Assembly: GCA_943846745.1 (NCBI GenBank)
Contig: OX044360.1
Coordinates: 1,860,001 to 1,924,000 of the forward strand
Direction: 5' to 3'
Length of the DNA stretch: 64,000 bases
DNA from: Opacimonas sp002292215
Lineage (GTDB): Bacteria; Pseudomonadota; Gammaproteobacteria; Enterobacterales; Alteromonadaceae
Position numbers and translations under genes: made by a program. The notes under the pieces are model-generated. The model saw only the letters and a list, made by a program, of their open reading frames with translations. It was not told the DNA's origin and did not search any database. Below are positions 62,582 through 64,000 of this stretch, one piece after another (the stretch's first letter is position 1; every line of letters begins with the position of its first letter).

Positions 62582-62624
62582 AAAAGTCAGATTTATGGTA
62601 GGTTTAACTAGATCTGGCTTTTTT
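62582..62624 (+). terminator. Terminator after the frameshifted gene
   Basis: AAAAGTCAGAT (62582-62592) and ATCTGGCTTTT (62612-62622) pair over 11 positions with one G-T pair, around a 19-base loop, and end in six T. It separates the upstream unit from mreB. Confidence 0.65.
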
Positions 62625-62725
62625 GTGTCTGTTTTATGAAAATAAAGTATGCAATATATTGAAACTTCCCATAAAATACCTGTCATAAAGAAAGACTCCT
62701 AATAACTACAAAATAAAGGCTTGTC

Positions 62726-63769
62726 ATGTTTAAAAAGCTGCGCGGTTTATTTTCCAATGATTTATCTATCGATTTAGGTACAGCCAACACATTAATCTAC
62801 ATAAAAGACAAAGGGATCGTGCTTAACGAGCCATCTGTAGTTGCTATCCGTGAAGAACGTCCTGGCTCACCGCGAAGTGTTGCTGCCGTTGGTAGCGAAG
62901 CAAAAAAAATGCTTGGTCGTACTCCTGGAAACATCAAAGCCATTCGCCCCATGAAAGACGGCGTCATAGCAGATTTTAATGTCACTGAAAAAATGCTCCA
63001 ACACTTTATTAAGCAAGTGCATGATAACAATTTTTTACGTCCATCACCGCGCGTACTCGTCTGCGTGCCATGCGGATCGACGCAAGTTGAGCGTCGTGCG
63101 ATAAAAGAATCAGCCGAAGGCGCCGGTGCACGCGATGTGTATTTGATTGATGAGCCGATGGCGGCGGCAATTGGTGCAGGTTTGCCCGTGTCAGAGCCGA
63201 CCGGTTCAATGGTCGTCGATATCGGTGGTGGTACCACTGAAGTTGCGATCATTTCACTCAACGGTGTGGTGTATTCTTCATCCGTTCGCATTGGTGGTGA
63301 CAAATTTGACGAAGCCATTATTAACTATGTTCGTCGTAACTTTGGCTCATTAATTGGTGAGGCGACAGCAGAAAGAATTAAACACGAAATCGGCGCGGCT
63401 TACCCAGGAGAAGATGTCAAAGAAATTGAAGTTCGTGGACGTAATCTTGCCGAAGGTGTGCCTCGTAGTTTCGTGCTAAACAGCAATGAAATTTTAGAAG
63501 CATTACAAGAACCGTTAACTGGTATAGTGTCTGCTGTCATGGTGGCACTAGAGCAATCTCCTCCTGAACTGGCTTCGGATATCAGTGAACATGGTATGGT
63601 ATTAACGGGTGGAGGTGCATTATTACGCGACCTTGACCGTTTATTAATGGAAGAAACAGGTATCCCAGTTGTGATAGCTGAAGATCCGTTAACATGCGTT
63701 GCGCGAGGTGGTGGTAAAGCATTTGATCTGATCGATCACCACGGCGGCGACTTGTTCTCACATGAATAA
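62726..63769 (+). CDS. mreB: Rod shape-determining protein MreB
   Basis: MreB is the bacterial actin that guides side-wall synthesis in rod cells. The 347-residue protein has the N-terminal amphipathic start MFKKLRGLFSNDLSIDLGTANT, the phosphate loops LIYIKDKGIVLNEPS and VVDIGGGTTEVAIISL, the segment YLIDEPMAAAIGAGLPV and the adenosine-binding GMVLTGGGALLRDLDRLL. It starts the mreBC(D) cluster; mreC follows after 33 bases with a terminator-like hairpin between them. Confidence 0.98.
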   Translation: MFKKLRGLFSNDLSIDLGTANTLIYIKDKGIVLNEPSVVAIREERPGSPRSVAAVGSEAKKMLGRTPGNIKAIRPMKDGVIADFNVTEKMLQHFIKQVHDNNFLRPSPRVLVCVPCGSTQVERRAIKESAEGAGARDVYLIDEPMAAAIGAGLPVSEPTGSMVVDIGGGTTEVAIISLNGVVYSSSVRIGGDKFDEAIINYVRRNFGSLIGEATAERIKHEIGAAYPGEDVKEIEVRGRNLAEGVPRSFVLNSNEILEALQEPLTGIVSAVMVALEQSPPELASDISEHGMVLTGGGALLRDLDRLLMEETGIPVVIAEDPLTCVARGGGKAFDLIDHHGGDLFSHE

Positions 63770-63774
63770 CGAGT

Positions 63775-63797
63775 AAAGGCAACGGATGTTGCCTTTT
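63775..63797 (+). terminator. Terminator-like hairpin between mreB and mreC
   Basis: AAAGGCAAC (63775-63783) and GTTGCCTTT (63788-63796) form a perfect 9-bp stem with loop GGAT and a short T run. It starts 5 bases after the mreB stop and ends 6 bases before the mreC start. It may end most mreB transcripts so that mreC is made at lower level. Confidence 0.7.
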
Positions 63798-63802
63798 TCA
63801 TT

Positions 63803-64000
63803 ATGAAACCGATATTTAAACGTGGCCCATCCCTAGAAGCACGACTAATGATTGTTGTCGTGTTCTCTTTAGCTCTGCTTGTTTCTGATGGCTTGTATGG
63901 CATATTTACACCTGTGCGCAGTGTTCTGACGACGTTCGTCTCCCCGATCCAATATATAGCCTCCCTACCCGCATCTTTATTAAACGCCAGCTCCAACCGC
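63803..64000 (+). CDS. mreC: Rod shape-determining protein MreC (N-terminal part, cut by window edge)
   Basis: Only the first 66 residues are in the window. They show a short basic N-terminus (MKPIFKRGPSLEARL), one membrane helix (MIVVVFSLALLVSDG) and the start of the periplasmic part with PVRSVLTTFVSPIQYIASLP, as in MreC of other gammaproteobacteria. MreC links MreB to the wall synthesis enzymes. No ribosome site is visible because the bases before the ATG form the 3' arm of the upstream hairpin. Confidence 0.92.
   Translation, partial: MKPIFKRGPSLEARLMIVVVFSLALLVSDGLYGIFTPVRSVLTTFVSPIQYIASLPASLLNASSNR

Noticed and set aside
62797..63318. 173-codon minus-strand ORF opposite mreB
   Set aside because: Shadow of the mreB reading frame.
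1..64000. CRISPR arrays, insertion sequences, prophage or integron elements
   Set aside because: No regularly spaced repeats and no transposase or phage genes were seen; the only recombinase is XerC.

Overview
The window looks like a chromosomal segment of a marine gammaproteobacterium of the Alteromonadales (probably Alteromonadaceae). This placement is an inference. It rests on an ArcA that can be aligned by eye with the enterobacterial protein, a PstA with a long N-terminal extension, gene orders such as lptM-lysA-dapF-DUF484-xerC-yigB-uvrD and uvrA/MFS/ssb, a moderately AT-rich base composition, and surface lipoproteins built from Ig-like and carbohydrate-binding-like modules. Most of the window is housekeeping DNA. 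I saw no insertion sequence, prophage, integron or CRISPR array.

Region 1 (1-13004): the end of a phosphate uptake operon (pstC', pstA, pstB, phoU). The groES-groEL operon follows on the minus strand behind a clear sigma-32 promoter, with a periplasmic amidohydrolase and fxsA upstream of it. dsbD comes next, then a heme-based NO sensor gene (H-NOX) broken by one missing base in a run of seven A, then aroQ-accB-accC. Region 2 (13001-24810) is the most accessory part. It holds a desaturase fused to a [2Fe-2S] ferredoxin domain, divergent from an AraC-type regulator with a 21-bp-spaced direct repeat between them. It also holds a di-heme lipoprotein, two large multimodular lipoproteins and a LytS/LytR-type two-component system.

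Region 3 (24811-33930): tRNA-Phe, mutY-yggX, trmB-rsmC-glgA, arcA, rhlE, a YhiN-type flavoprotein and a damaged small lipoprotein ORF. Region 4 (33931-44338): amtB, an orphan ATP-grasp enzyme convergent with a DUF3300 lipoprotein, ribA, selO, a glutathione transferase, recQ, a small unknown gene and rarD. Region 5 (44351-54232): uvrD with a perfect LexA box, then the yigB-xerC-DUF484-dapF-lysA-lptM block, an S1/P1 nuclease, ubiX and mpl. Region 6 (54461-64000): fbp, a DUF3299 protein, uvrA with a thioesterase, a YajR-like MFS transporter, ssb, a TPR-like protein, a second frameshifted gene, mreB and the start of mreC.

Themes that link the genes are phosphate and ammonium uptake, protein folding and disulfide control (groESL, dsbD), fatty acid supply and modification (accBC, desaturase), DNA repair under SOS control (uvrD, uvrA, ssb, mutY, recQ), and cell wall and shape (mpl, dapF, lysA, mreBC). 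Three ORFs carry apparent lesions (10071-10609, 33477-33908, 62188-62563). These may be sequencing indels, real gene decay or, for the H-NOX gene, recoding on a slippery heptamer. The H-NOX gene and the desaturase/AraC pair are the most interesting items. No wholly new system is evident.
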